Part shown: one piece after another, positions 1 through 7,817 of the stretch
Numbering within the stretch: the first letter of the stretch is position 1
Layout: every line of letters begins with the position of its first letter
Source: DASRWI01 sp035654655
GTDB taxonomy: Bacteria; Bacteroidota; Ignavibacteria; Ignavibacteriales; Ignavibacteriaceae
NCBI GenBank assembly: GCA_035654655.1
Contig: DASRWI010000001.1
Span: 1-64,000 of the forward strand
Direction: 5' to 3'
DNA length: 64,000 nucleotides
Program-made: the position numbers and the translations under genes
The notes under the pieces: model-generated
Seen by the model: the letters and a program-made list of their open reading frames with translations, nothing else
Told to the model about the DNA's origin: nothing
Database searches by the model: none

Positions 1-995
1 ATTGCAGTTTTAGTATGGTCGCCAATCATAACTCCAAGAAACTGTGTGCCGCTATCCACTATTTCACCATTAACATAAATCTTTACGTGGCCATAATTAT
101 TTTTAAGGTCGCTACAGTTGGTGTCAGCTCCGATATTTACCCAACTGCCGAGATAAGCGTGGCCAATAAACCCTGCATGCTGTTTATTAGTGTAAGGAAG
201 AATAACTGTATCTTCAACTTCTCCTCCCACTTTGCAGGTTTTACCTATGGATACTCCATCGTAAATACTTGCGCCACTTTTAATTAATGTATCTGCACCT
301 ATATAAAGCGGGCCCTCAAGGCTGGAATTTGGATTTATAGTAGCTCCTTTATCAATGTAGATTGGACCTTTAGTTGCATCCAAAACTGCGCCTGGTTTTA
401 TCACAGCACCTTCGTCAATAAAGATTCGCTCTTTTCCTAATAACCATGCGCCATCATAAACCTTCCCTAAAATTAAATCCTTCTTGTCTTTGGTAAGAAA
501 ATCATAGTCGCATGTCATTTGAGAGACATTATTATTAATTAAATCCCAAACGTACTCGATTGTTTTAATTTCAACTTTTTCAATTGGCAAATCTCCAAAA
601 TCAGATTCAGTAAGAAGGTCACTAAAGTTTCCTTTAATTTGTTCAAGCCTTTTACCTGATATTCTTGCCGCGACAATAGTATCATTGTTAACGTATAATT
701 TATCCTCACCTTGTAATGGAATTATCTCACTTAAATCTCCATTAGGCAAAACTGCTCCATTGATGAACAAACAATCTTTTTCTTTAATATTGTTTATTCT
801 GCTCATTGGATATTTTTCTCTTAAAAAGGGAATAATGTAAGGTCTGCAATGAAAAGAAACTTCCACATCCGGATATGCTCTTACAATCTTTGCTCTTAAT
901 GAATTTATACCGCAAACAAGATTATAAACCGGTCTTGGGAATATTAGAGGTTCTAACCTTTCATAATGAATACTTTCAAATAAACATACCTGCAT
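1..995 (-). CDS. GlmU-like sugar nucleotidyltransferase/acetyltransferase, partial (3' end off window)
   Basis: Read from an ATG at 995 with an AGGAG ribosome site just upstream; the frame stays open to the left edge, so about 331 N-terminal residues are visible. The first ~190 residues look like a divergent nucleotidyltransferase half. From about residue 195 there are hexapeptide repeats (left-handed beta-helix), such as IDKGATINPNSSLEGPLYIG, and later NIGADTNCSDLKNNYG, typical of GlmU-type acetyltransferases. This matches the alternative bacterial GlmU family (TIGR03991 type) of the Bacteroidota group, expected to help make UDP-GlcNAc or a related sugar nucleotide. The exact substrate is inferred. 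It diverges from the lolA-like gene across 996-1229. Confidence 0.8.
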   Translation of the reverse strand, partial: MQVCLFESIHYERLEPLIFPRPVYNLVCGINSLRAKIVRAYPDVEVSFHCRPYIIPFLREKYPMSRINNIKEKDCLFINGAVLPNGDLSEIIPLQGEDKLYVNNDTIVAARISGKRLEQIKGNFSDLLTESDFGDLPIEKVEIKTIEYVWDLINNNVSQMTCDYDFLTKDKKDLILGKVYDGAWLLGKERIFIDEGAVIKPGAVLDATKGPIYIDKGATINPNSSLEGPLYIGADTLIKSGASIYDGVSIGKTCKVGGEVEDTVILPYTNKQHAGFIGHAYLGSWVNIGADTNCSDLKNNYGHVKIYVNGEIVDSGTQFLGVMIGDHTKTA

Positions 996-1229
996 AATTT
1001 CACTCCTTTTTTATTCAACATTATAAAATAATCTTTTTTTGCAAAATAATCTTTATAAAAAATGAAATTGACTCTTTAAGCGTGCAAATATTTCAACATT
1101 AAGCCAAAAAGAAATATAAATAGGACAAATTAAAGGATATATTTTCTAAAGTCCTCAATATCTGTTAAATTTGAAACATTATTTGTTTCTTTCTTGTATA
1201 TATGTAGAAACAAAATTCAAAGGTTAAAA

Positions 1230-1820
1230 ATGATTAAGAAAATTCTTTTATCTTTAATATTATTCTCATTTACTACTTTTGCTCAAAATGGTGAAGAATT
1301 ATTAAAAAATGTTCAAAACAAATATAAATCCATTAAGGACCTAATCGCTGATATACAACAAACAGGTAGTGGTAATTTATCTGGAAAGATAGCCTATAAA
1401 CAAGGAGATTTGTTTAGGGTCGAGCTTAAAAACATGACAATTATCTCTAATGGATCTACAATTTGGAATTTTAACAAGAAGGATAACAAAGTAATAATAT
1501 CTAATGTTGATAAGACTAATCCTTCAACTTTTTCTTTAAACACTTTCCTTGATGACTATCCAGGTAAAACAAATGTTGCTGTTGAAAAGAGTGGAGACAA
1601 AAATATTTTAACTCTAACTCCTAAAAATAATCAGTCGTTAAATTTTAATAAAATTGTTTTAACTGTTAACAAAGAAAACCTTGTTGAAAAAATTAGTGTA
1701 GATAAATCATCCGGTACGTCAACTTTCACTTTATCCAATTATAAAGTAAATCAAAATCTTGATGATGCTAAATTCAACTTTATTCCTCCGAAAGGAAGCA
1801 ATATAGTTGACCTCAGATAA
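1230..1820 (+). CDS. lolA: LolA-like outer membrane lipoprotein carrier
   Basis: A 196-residue periplasmic protein. The ATG at 1230 is preferred over the one at 1194 because it opens directly into a signal peptide (MIKKILLSLILFSFTTFAQ) and has AAAGG upstream. The mature part has the LolA pattern: KNVQNKYKSIKDLIADIQQT near the N-terminus, a GKIAYKQGDLFRVE strand pair, then STIWNFN. LolA shuttles lipoproteins from LolCDE to the outer membrane, although here no LolB is seen. It is first in a plus-strand envelope gene run and its end overlaps the next gene by 14 bases, implying translational coupling. Confidence 0.8.
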   Translation: MIKKILLSLILFSFTTFAQNGEELLKNVQNKYKSIKDLIADIQQTGSGNLSGKIAYKQGDLFRVELKNMTIISNGSTIWNFNKKDNKVIISNVDKTNPSTFSLNTFLDDYPGKTNVAVEKSGDKNILTLTPKNNQSLNFNKIVLTVNKENLVEKISVDKSSGTSTFTLSNYKVNQNLDDAKFNFIPPKGSNIVDLR

Positions 1821-2850
1821 TAAAAAAGTATACAATTTAAAGGGAGCATCAAAATATGTGCTCTCTTTTTTCCTCACTATTCTTTTTCTTTATATTGCAT
1901 TTCGAAATGTTAATTTTTACGATGTCTTAAACAGCTTAAAAAATGTTTCTTTCTTCTGGGTTTTAATATTCATTATAATATTTTTATTATCTCACGTTGT
2001 TAGAGCTTACCGCTGGAAAATTATTCTTAAATCAGTAAAACCTGATGCTAAATTTAAAAACTTATTTGGCGCTTTAATGGTTGGCTATGGAATGAACTGT
2101 GTTATTCCAAGATTAGGTGAAGTTACCCGTGCAGTTCTTATAGGCAAATGGGAGGGTTTATCCAAGACCTCAATGTTTGGCACTGTTATACTTGAAAGAA
2201 TAATTGATATTTTATTTTTTGGGATTTCAATTATCATAACAATTTTCATTTCAACTAAAGATGTTTATCAAAGTTTCCCCTGGTTAAAGCTTACATTATA
2301 TATTTCAACTGCATTTTTATTGGGAATAATAATTTTTATAATATTCTTATTTAAGTTCAAAGATAAATTTTCAAACATCATTATAAGTTTTATTTCATTA
2401 TTCTCCTCAGCATTTGCACAAAGAGCACATTATATTTTTGAAATGCTCCTTGAAGGATTTTCAAGTTTAAGAGGTGTAACGAATTATTTATATACAATTT
2501 TTCTTAGTGCAGTAATTATTTTACTTTATGCTCTTAATTCATATATTGGATTTTATACTTTGAATATGCAGCATTTTCAAAATGTTGATTTTGGAATGGG
2601 CTGGGTTGTTATGAGTATTAGTTCAATAGGTGTTGCCATTCCAACTCCCGGCGGAACTGGCTCATACCATGCACTTGTAAAGGAAACTCTGGTGTTGTTG
2701 TATGGATTTGGTAATGATATAAGTTCAGCATACGCTATTTTAACACACTTTATATCCTATATATTGTTTATTATTTTTGCTTTGATTATTTTCTTTGTAC
2801 TAAATAAGAAACACGAAAGTCTGATTAAGATTGTAAAATCAGAAATTTAA
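1807..2850 (+). CDS. Lysylphosphatidylglycerol synthase TM region/UPF0104 flippase-like membrane protein
   Basis: A 347-residue integral membrane protein with about eight hydrophobic segments. It matches the LPG synthase transmembrane/UPF0104 family (TIGR00374): HVVRAYRWKIILKSVKP, MNCVIPRLGEVTRAVL near residues 95-115, and GVAIPTPGGTGSYHALVKE near residue 280. The TTG start at 1807 lies inside the end of the lolA-like gene and has AAAGGAAG upstream. There is no soluble aminoacyl-transferase half, so a lipid or glycolipid flippase-like role is more likely than MprF-type synthesis. Substrate is unknown. Confidence 0.8.
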   Translation: MTSDNKKVYNLKGASKYVLSFFLTILFLYIAFRNVNFYDVLNSLKNVSFFWVLIFIIIFLLSHVVRAYRWKIILKSVKPDAKFKNLFGALMVGYGMNCVIPRLGEVTRAVLIGKWEGLSKTSMFGTVILERIIDILFFGISIIITIFISTKDVYQSFPWLKLTLYISTAFLLGIIIFIIFLFKFKDKFSNIIISFISLFSSAFAQRAHYIFEMLLEGFSSLRGVTNYLYTIFLSAVIILLYALNSYIGFYTLNMQHFQNVDFGMGWVVMSISSIGVAIPTPGGTGSYHALVKETLVLLYGFGNDISSAYAILTHFISYILFIIFALIIFFVLNKKHESLIKIVKSEI

Positions 2851-2871
2851 CAACATTTAGAAAAAAATATT

Positions 2872-3510
2872 TTGAAAATAAAACTTCTTTTATTTCTTAC
2901 AATATTTTCATTCTGCTTTGCCTATTCTCAAGTTGAAGTTAAAGCAGGTATGGGAATAAATTACTTAAGCATACCATCTTTATATGATTATATAAATACA
3001 TACTATGCATCTTCCTCTGACCAGGTTCCAACATTTAGCTCTGCAATAAATGGTTTTATTGAAGTTGATTATTTTTTACAAAAAAACTTCTCCATAGGTC
3101 TTGAAGGTGTTTATTCATTTTCTTCATTTACATACTTTAATATTGGAAGAATGGAAATGCAGTATGATATTATAAAAGCATCTGCAATGGCATTCTATGT
3201 AATTTCAGGTACAGGATATGACTTTAAATTGGGTGGTGGTGTTGGCCCCCGTTTTACTACCGCAAAAGAAACTTTCACTGTAGAAAGTTTTGATTATAAT
3301 TCTGTAGGTTTTGGATTTCTACTCAAAACAGAAGGTAACACTTTATTAAGCGGTAATCTCTATGCAAATATTAATGCATCACTTGGATACGATTTTTTAG
3401 GTACACCTAAATCAGGTGATAGATATATTTATAATGATGTTGTGAATGAAAATGTTAATTTGAATAATTTATCATTAGGAGTTGGCTTAGGTCTGACTTA
3501 TAAATTTTAG
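2872..3510 (+). CDS. Putative outer membrane beta-barrel protein
   Basis: A 212-residue protein with a signal peptide (about 20 residues, ending AYSQ). It then shows alternating hydrophobic/polar strands rich in Tyr, Phe and Gly, and ends LGVGLGLTYKF, with a terminal Phe as in outer-membrane barrels. No catalytic motif is visible. It resembles small OmpW/OmpA-type eight-stranded barrels only in general character. The start is a TTG at 2872 with no strong ribosome site, so the start is moderately certain. It sits between the flippase-like gene and uppP in the same-strand run. Confidence 0.65.
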   Translation: MKIKLLLFLTIFSFCFAYSQVEVKAGMGINYLSIPSLYDYINTYYASSSDQVPTFSSAINGFIEVDYFLQKNFSIGLEGVYSFSSFTYFNIGRMEMQYDIIKASAMAFYVISGTGYDFKLGGGVGPRFTTAKETFTVESFDYNSVGFGFLLKTEGNTLLSGNLYANINASLGYDFLGTPKSGDRYIYNDVVNENVNLNNLSLGVGLGLTYKF

Positions 3511-3520
3511 GGAGTTTCTA

Positions 3521-4369
3521 TTGAACGTTTTTGAGGCAATAATTTTAGGTTTAATCCAGGGTATAACAGAGTTCTTGCCTATAAGCAGTACTGGACACCT
3601 TACTCTTGCAGGTAGATATCTACATCTAATAGACAAAAAAAATCCTGAAGAATGGACAGCGATAATTGCAATAATTCAGCTTGGAACTTTAATATCTATT
3701 CTTATTTACTTCTGGAAAGATATCATAAAAATAATTCAAAGCTTTTTTACTGATAATTTAATTAGAAGGAAAAAATTCAATGAACAATCAATTGATTCAC
3801 GTATTGGATGGTATGTTATTATAGGAAGTATACCTGTGGTGATTGTTGGTTTACTATTTAAAGATATTATTGAAGGAACATTTACTAAAGATTTAAGAGT
3901 TATAGCTTTCAGCTTAATTATTTTGGCTGTAATCTTGGCAATTGCAGAAAAAACTGCTCAGCATAAAAGAGGCATTGAAGAAGTAAAATTAAAAGATGCA
4001 TTATTTATAGGAATAGCTCAATGCTTTGCATTGATTCCCGGAGCTTCACGTTCAGGCACAACTATTACAGGTGGATTATTTGCGGGATTAAACAGGGAAA
4101 CTGCTGCAAGATTTTCTTTCCTTCTTAGTATGCCCGCTATAGCAGGAAGCGGACTTTTACAAATGTATGAAGCAGTTGAATTTATCGATGATTCTATGCT
4201 ATTTAGTTTAATTATTGCAATAATAGTGGCTGGAATAAGCGGTTACCTTGCAATAGATTTTCTTCTCAAGTTTTTAAAAAATAATACAACTTTTATTTTT
4301 ATTTATTATCGTATAATTTTGGGCATCTTAATTTTGATTATGTTATTCAACAATTACATTAAGCCTTAG
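3521..4369 (+). CDS. uppP: Undecaprenyl-diphosphatase
   Basis: Membrane enzyme (282 residues, about eight TM segments) that dephosphorylates undecaprenyl pyrophosphate to recycle the lipid carrier of peptidoglycan and O-antigen synthesis. Both family signatures are present: GLIQGITEFLPISSTGHL at residues 10-27 with the catalytic-region Glu, and IPGASRSGTTITGGL near residue 170 with the conserved Arg and Ser. Starts at TTG 3521 after a GGGAG ribosome site, 10 bases after the previous stop. Loss of function would affect all lipid-linked glycans, including those made by the 51956-56139 genes. Confidence 0.95.
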   Translation: MNVFEAIILGLIQGITEFLPISSTGHLTLAGRYLHLIDKKNPEEWTAIIAIIQLGTLISILIYFWKDIIKIIQSFFTDNLIRRKKFNEQSIDSRIGWYVIIGSIPVVIVGLLFKDIIEGTFTKDLRVIAFSLIILAVILAIAEKTAQHKRGIEEVKLKDALFIGIAQCFALIPGASRSGTTITGGLFAGLNRETAARFSFLLSMPAIAGSGLLQMYEAVEFIDDSMLFSLIIAIIVAGISGYLAIDFLLKFLKNNTTFIFIYYRIILGILILIMLFNNYIKP

Positions 4370-4377
4370 GAGGTTAA

Positions 4378-5010
4378 ATGAAAAGCTTTTTCCTTACACT
4401 TTTATTTGCAGCATTTATTTATGGATGCGGACAAAAAAACAATGAATCTGATAATCAAGGAACAGATACTTCAACAACTAAAAATGGACAAAAACAAATT
4501 ATGATTAATCCCGATGAACAATTAGAAAAAGGTAAAACCTATATTGCTCAAATTAAAACCAATATGGGTGATATAGAAATTGAACTCTTTGCTGATAAAA
4601 CACCTAAGACAGTTAAAAACTTTGTTTTACTTGCAAAAGCCGGTTATTATAATGGAATTATATTCCACAGAGTAATTGATGGATTTATGATACAAGGTGG
4701 CGACCCTACTGGAACAGGTGCTGGTGGTACAAGTATTTATGGTGAAAAATTTGAAGATGAAATAAATCCTTCATTAAAACACGATGCACCCGGTGTTTTA
4801 TCAATGGCTAATGCAGGGCCAAATACCAATGGCAGTCAATTCTTTATAACTTTAGTTCCAACTCCGCATTTGAATGGAAAACATACTGTATTTGGAAAAG
4901 TAATTAAAGGAATGGATATTGTTCAAAAAATTGGTAAAGTTAAAACAGATCAAAGAGACAGACCTCTTTCTCCTGTTACGATGGAACAAGTTAATATCAT
5001 TACAAAATAA
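4378..5010 (+). CDS. Cyclophilin-type peptidyl-prolyl isomerase, lipoprotein
   Basis: Catalyses cis-trans isomerisation of Xaa-Pro bonds. The N-terminus is a lipoprotein signal with lipobox AFIYGCG (Cys at residue 17), followed by a Ser/Thr/Asn-rich linker to about residue 45, so it should be anchored in the periplasm. The cyclophilin domain (about residues 52-208) keeps the active-site elements FHRVIDGFMIQGGD (Arg), NGSQFFIT (Phe) and LNGKHTVFG. AGGAGG lies just before the ATG at 4378, 8 bases after uppP, indicating co-transcription. A pair of REP-like hairpins follows. Confidence 0.93.
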   Translation: MKSFFLTLLFAAFIYGCGQKNNESDNQGTDTSTTKNGQKQIMINPDEQLEKGKTYIAQIKTNMGDIEIELFADKTPKTVKNFVLLAKAGYYNGIIFHRVIDGFMIQGGDPTGTGAGGTSIYGEKFEDEINPSLKHDAPGVLSMANAGPNTNGSQFFITLVPTPHLNGKHTVFGKVIKGMDIVQKIGKVKTDQRDRPLSPVTMEQVNIITK

Positions 5011-5023
5011 ATTTATTTTAATC

Positions 5024-5043
5024 CCCATGACTAAAGTCATGGG
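5024..5043. repeat. REP-like simple hairpin
   Basis: Perfect inverted repeat with arms CCCATGACT (5024-5032) and AGTCATGGG (5035-5043) and a 2-base spacer. It lies 14 bases after the cyclophilin stop. The arm differs at one base from that of the second hairpin at 5065-5106 and resembles the one at 58872-58891. Such short GC-rich extragenic palindromes usually belong to REP-type families mobilised by IS200-like (RAYT) transposases; none is encoded in this window, so that link is inference. Confidence 0.75.
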
Positions 5044-5064
5044 TTAAATAGTAAAATAATTTCG

Positions 5065-5115
5065 CCCACGACTTTCCCAAAGGGACCACCTTGTGGCAGT
5101 CGTGGGGATTTTTTT
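5065..5115. repeat. REP-like branched hairpin with trailing T-tract
   Basis: Outer stem CCCACGACT (5065-5073) pairs with AGTCGTGGG (5098-5106). Inside are two small hairpins: TCCC-AAA-GGGA (5075-5085) and CCAC-CTT-GTGG (5086-5096). The fold is a branched (junction) structure rather than one rod. Seven T residues follow (5109-5115), so it could also terminate transcription from the cyclophilin gene. It ends about 20 bases before the holA start and covers a spurious GTG start for holA at 5093. Confidence 0.75.
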
Positions 5116-5134
5116 CTCTCTTTTATCAGGAACA

Positions 5135-6154
5135 ATGGCAAAAGAAAAAGTTCAAATACCTTCTGTAATAGAATTAAAAAATTCATTATCGAAAAATCCT
5201 CAACTTCTTCCAGTATATTTTTTATTTGGAGAGGACAGCTTTTCTATTGACCAGGCAATAAATGATATTTTAGATGCAGCAAAACCCTATTTAACTTCTG
5301 AGTTTGATAAAGAAATTTATTATGGAGAAAAGAATTCACTTAATGAAGCTCTCGACGCAGCATCCGCTTTTCCATTTGGCTCTGAAAAAAAAGTAATTAT
5401 TTTAAAAGACTTTGATAAAGTAAAAGACAAGAAACCATTAAATGGTTATTTGAAATCTTATCCTGATTTTACAATTTTTATTATTGCCTTCCCTTCTAAA
5501 GTTACATCTTTTGATACTGAAATGTATAAGCTTTTAATTAAAAACAATTTTATATATGAAGCAAAAGAGATTAAAGGAAGAGAGTTGATAAGTAAAATTA
5601 TTTCTGCTGCAGTATCCAAGGGAAGAAGAATATCTTCAGAGAATGCTCAAATTCTTGTAGAAATAGTTGGCGAAAACTACAGTTTGATTGATGCCCAACT
5701 TGAAAAGATTTATACATTTATGGGGGATAGTGTTGAAATAGATGAAAACGCCATTAAGCTGATGTCAGCTGCCTTAAAGGAATTTACAATCTTTGAACTT
5801 CAGGATGCCTTAATTGCCAGGAATAAAGAGCAGGCAATAAATATAATGAACAATCTTGTCGATAAAGGTAAAGAACCTTTAATGATATTGGGTTCATTAA
5901 TAAAGTTTTTCACCAATGTATTAAGAACTAAAGAAATAGCTGCTCAAAAGCTAAATATGTACGATGGTGCTAAAGAATTAGGAGTTTATCCATTTCAATA
6001 TACTAACTTTGATAAGGCAAGAGTCAGGTATTCGGAAGAGGATTTAATAAGGATAGCAGATGCATTATTGAAAGCAGATTCCAGATTAAAGTCCGATGCG
6101 GATGAAAAATCAGTTTTAACAATGATGATAATGGAAATTCTTACAAAGGCATAA
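5135..6154 (+). CDS. holA: DNA polymerase III, delta subunit
   Basis: Clamp-loader delta subunit that opens the beta sliding clamp. About 339 residues. The N-terminal AAA+-like domain begins PVYFLFGEDSFSIDQAINDI; the middle has SAFPFGSEKKVIILKDFDK and the C-terminal collar includes KEFTIFELQDAL and LGSLIKFFTNVLR, all characteristic of HolA. The ATG at 5135 with AGGA upstream is preferred: an upstream in-frame GTG at 5093 lies within the REP-like hairpin and would add a non-conserved leader. The hairpin and T-tract separate it from the genes upstream, so it may have its own promoter or depend on read-through. Confidence 0.9.
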   Translation: MAKEKVQIPSVIELKNSLSKNPQLLPVYFLFGEDSFSIDQAINDILDAAKPYLTSEFDKEIYYGEKNSLNEALDAASAFPFGSEKKVIILKDFDKVKDKKPLNGYLKSYPDFTIFIIAFPSKVTSFDTEMYKLLIKNNFIYEAKEIKGRELISKIISAAVSKGRRISSENAQILVEIVGENYSLIDAQLEKIYTFMGDSVEIDENAIKLMSAALKEFTIFELQDALIARNKEQAINIMNNLVDKGKEPLMILGSLIKFFTNVLRTKEIAAQKLNMYDGAKELGVYPFQYTNFDKARVRYSEEDLIRIADALLKADSRLKSDADEKSVLTMMIMEILTKA

Positions 6155-6258
6155 CCTACTTTTACTCACATTGATTTCTGCAATATTCAAAATTTAAATA
6201 AAATTAAGTAATTTGTTATTAAATTTTGAAACTTTTAAAAAACACTGAAGTATAACGT

Positions 6259-6846
6259 TTGACTGAAAAAAATCTTAACGAATTAACGGATGAGGAACTA
6301 ATATTAGAGTTCCAAAAGAATAACACTATTCGTGCTTATGAAATATTAGTGCATAGGTATAAAAATCCGTTAACAAATTATGTATTCAGATTTCTTGGCG
6401 ATTATGAAGCATGTGTAGATATCGTACAGGAAACCATGATAAAAGTGTTTAAGAATAAGGATGCATATAAATCCATTGCCCGTTTTTCAACTTGGATTTA
6501 TACAATAGCAGGCAATTTGGCTCGTACTGAATACCAAAGGAGAAAAAGAAAAAATCTATTTTCCATTAGTTCCTTTGGAGACGATGATGAACCTATTGAT
6601 CTACCTGATGAAAATTATCGTCCTGATGTTATTACTGACAGCGGTATAAAAGATGAAATAATTCAAAAAGCTTTACTCAAGGTTTCTGATGCTTATCGCC
6701 AAATGGTCATTTTAAGAGATATTCAAGAGCTTTCTTATGAGGAGATAGCAGAAATAACAAATACTAATGTTGGAACTGTTAAATCCAGAATAAATCGAGG
6801 AAGAGCCCAACTTCAGAAACTGTTAAAAGATATATACAAAGAGTAG
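6259..6846 (+). CDS. RNA polymerase sigma factor, ECF (sigma-70 family)
   Basis: A 195-residue two-domain sigma factor. Region 2 (about residues 25-95) contains DIVQETMIKVFKNKDAY and FSTWIYTIAGNLARTEYQRR, which contact core polymerase and the -10 element. Region 4 (about 135-190) has the HTH ELSYEEIAEITNTNVGTVKS followed by RINRGRAQLQKLL. An acidic linker separates them. Start is a TTG at 6259. The next gene, 11 bases on, has the topology of a membrane anti-sigma factor. No recognisable sensor is nearby, so its stimulus is unknown. Confidence 0.92.
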   Translation: MTEKNLNELTDEELILEFQKNNTIRAYEILVHRYKNPLTNYVFRFLGDYEACVDIVQETMIKVFKNKDAYKSIARFSTWIYTIAGNLARTEYQRRKRKNLFSISSFGDDDEPIDLPDENYRPDVITDSGIKDEIIQKALLKVSDAYRQMVILRDIQELSYEEIAEITNTNVGTVKSRINRGRAQLQKLLKDIYKE

Positions 6847-6857
6847 GAAAATTAGCT

Positions 6858-7355
6858 ATGAATGAGATTATTGAAGATATTCAGCACCAAAAGCTTATTA
6901 AAAGATTACATTCTTTGCAGAAGGTGAATGCACCTGATAGTTTTGAAACAAATGTAATGAGGAGAATTAATTCTGAAATTCTTTATCCTGAACCCAAAAC
7001 TGCAAAATGGAAAAAATATTTTAAGTCTCCCGCTTTAATCCCTTCAGCTTCATTTGGTTTAGTTGCAGCAGTTATTTTTATTCTTATGCAATTTGGAACT
7101 TCTGAGAATAAAGTTCAAAATTTTTTGATGGCTAAACCTAAAGCTTATACAGAAAACAATATAAAAACCTATAAAGTTGAAAATGTTGCTTCTGATAATC
7201 TTTTAAATGGAACCAATGCTGCAGCTTCTCTGCTAAATACTTCCTATAATATGGAAAAGTTTACATATAAGAAAATTTACCTTACCCCGCAGGAAAAAGT
7301 TAGATTGCAGCAGTTAAAAGCAAGAATTTTCTCAACTTTCAATAAGAGCAAATAA
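6858..7355 (+). CDS. Putative membrane anti-sigma factor
   Basis: A 165-residue protein in the position typical for an anti-sigma factor, with TAGGA upstream of the ATG. Residues 1-50 are a charged helical cytoplasmic part containing VNAPDSFETNVMRRI, like the N-terminal region of anti-sigma proteins. One TM helix follows at about residues 57-76 (SFGLVAAVIFILMQFG), then a Lys/Asn-rich extracytoplasmic part. The zinc-binding HxxxCxxC motif of ZAS anti-sigma domains is absent; there are no Cys residues. Function is inferred from gene order and topology, not from a recognised family. Confidence 0.6.
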   Translation: MNEIIEDIQHQKLIKRLHSLQKVNAPDSFETNVMRRINSEILYPEPKTAKWKKYFKSPALIPSASFGLVAAVIFILMQFGTSENKVQNFLMAKPKAYTENNIKTYKVENVASDNLLNGTNAAASLLNTSYNMEKFTYKKIYLTPQEKVRLQQLKARIFSTFNKSK

Positions 7356-7435
7356 AATAATATTGTTAATTTTCATAAATTAATATATATTAAAGATTAC
7401 TTTATAATAATTTTCAAGAAGATAGGTATTTTCAA

Positions 7436-7681
7436 ATGAAAAAAGGAATTCACCCAGACTATAGACCTGTTGTATTTCAAGATGCATCCTGTGATTTTGC
7501 TATATTGACCCGTTCAACCATTAGAACCAATGAAAGTATTAAATGGGCTGACGGTAATACTTATCCTTTAGTAAAACTTGATATCTCCAGCGGTTCTCAT
7601 CCATTTTTTACCGGGAAACAAAAGCTACTTGATACCACAGGAAGAGTAGAAAAGTTCAATAAAAAATATTCAAAAAAATAA
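7436..7681 (+). CDS. rpmE2: 50S ribosomal protein L31, type B
   Basis: An 81-residue protein, as usual for the type B form. It starts MKKGIHPDYRPVVFQDASCD and continues RSTI and LDISSGSHPFFTGKQKLLDT, then GRVEKFNKKY. It lacks the CxxC zinc ligands of type A L31 (only one Cys is present), so it is the zinc-independent version. In bacteria with both types, type B replaces type A under zinc limitation; whether a type A copy exists elsewhere cannot be seen. It is followed by a strong terminator. Confidence 0.96.
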   Translation: MKKGIHPDYRPVVFQDASCDFAILTRSTIRTNESIKWADGNTYPLVKLDISSGSHPFFTGKQKLLDTTGRVEKFNKKYSKK

Positions 7682-7703
7682 CAATAGAACTTTTTAAATT
7701 TTG

Positions 7704-7727
7704 GCCGGTATAATTACCGGCTTTTTT
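7704..7727 (+). terminator. Rho-independent terminator after rpmE2
   Basis: Stem GCCGGTA (7704-7710) / TACCGGC (7715-7721) with a TAAT loop, followed by six T residues, 22 bases after the rpmE2 stop. It separates the L31 gene from the efflux operon. Confidence 0.9.
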
Positions 7728-7817
7728 ATTTTAAATAGAACCGTAATAATTATTAGTTTTATTTTAAACGTTTACATAATTTTCTGTTTTACATTTTTCA
7801 ATTTTATTTCAAATCAA

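Noticed and set aside
5093..5134. In-frame GTG start extending holA by 14 residues
   Set aside because: The extension is encoded by the right half of the branched REP-like hairpin and its T-tract, and the ATG at 5135 has an AGGA ribosome site.
7701..7817. N-terminal extension of the efflux adaptor
   Set aside because: It would start inside the rpmE2 terminator hairpin and encodes a hydrophobic stretch not expected before the adaptor's own TM anchor.
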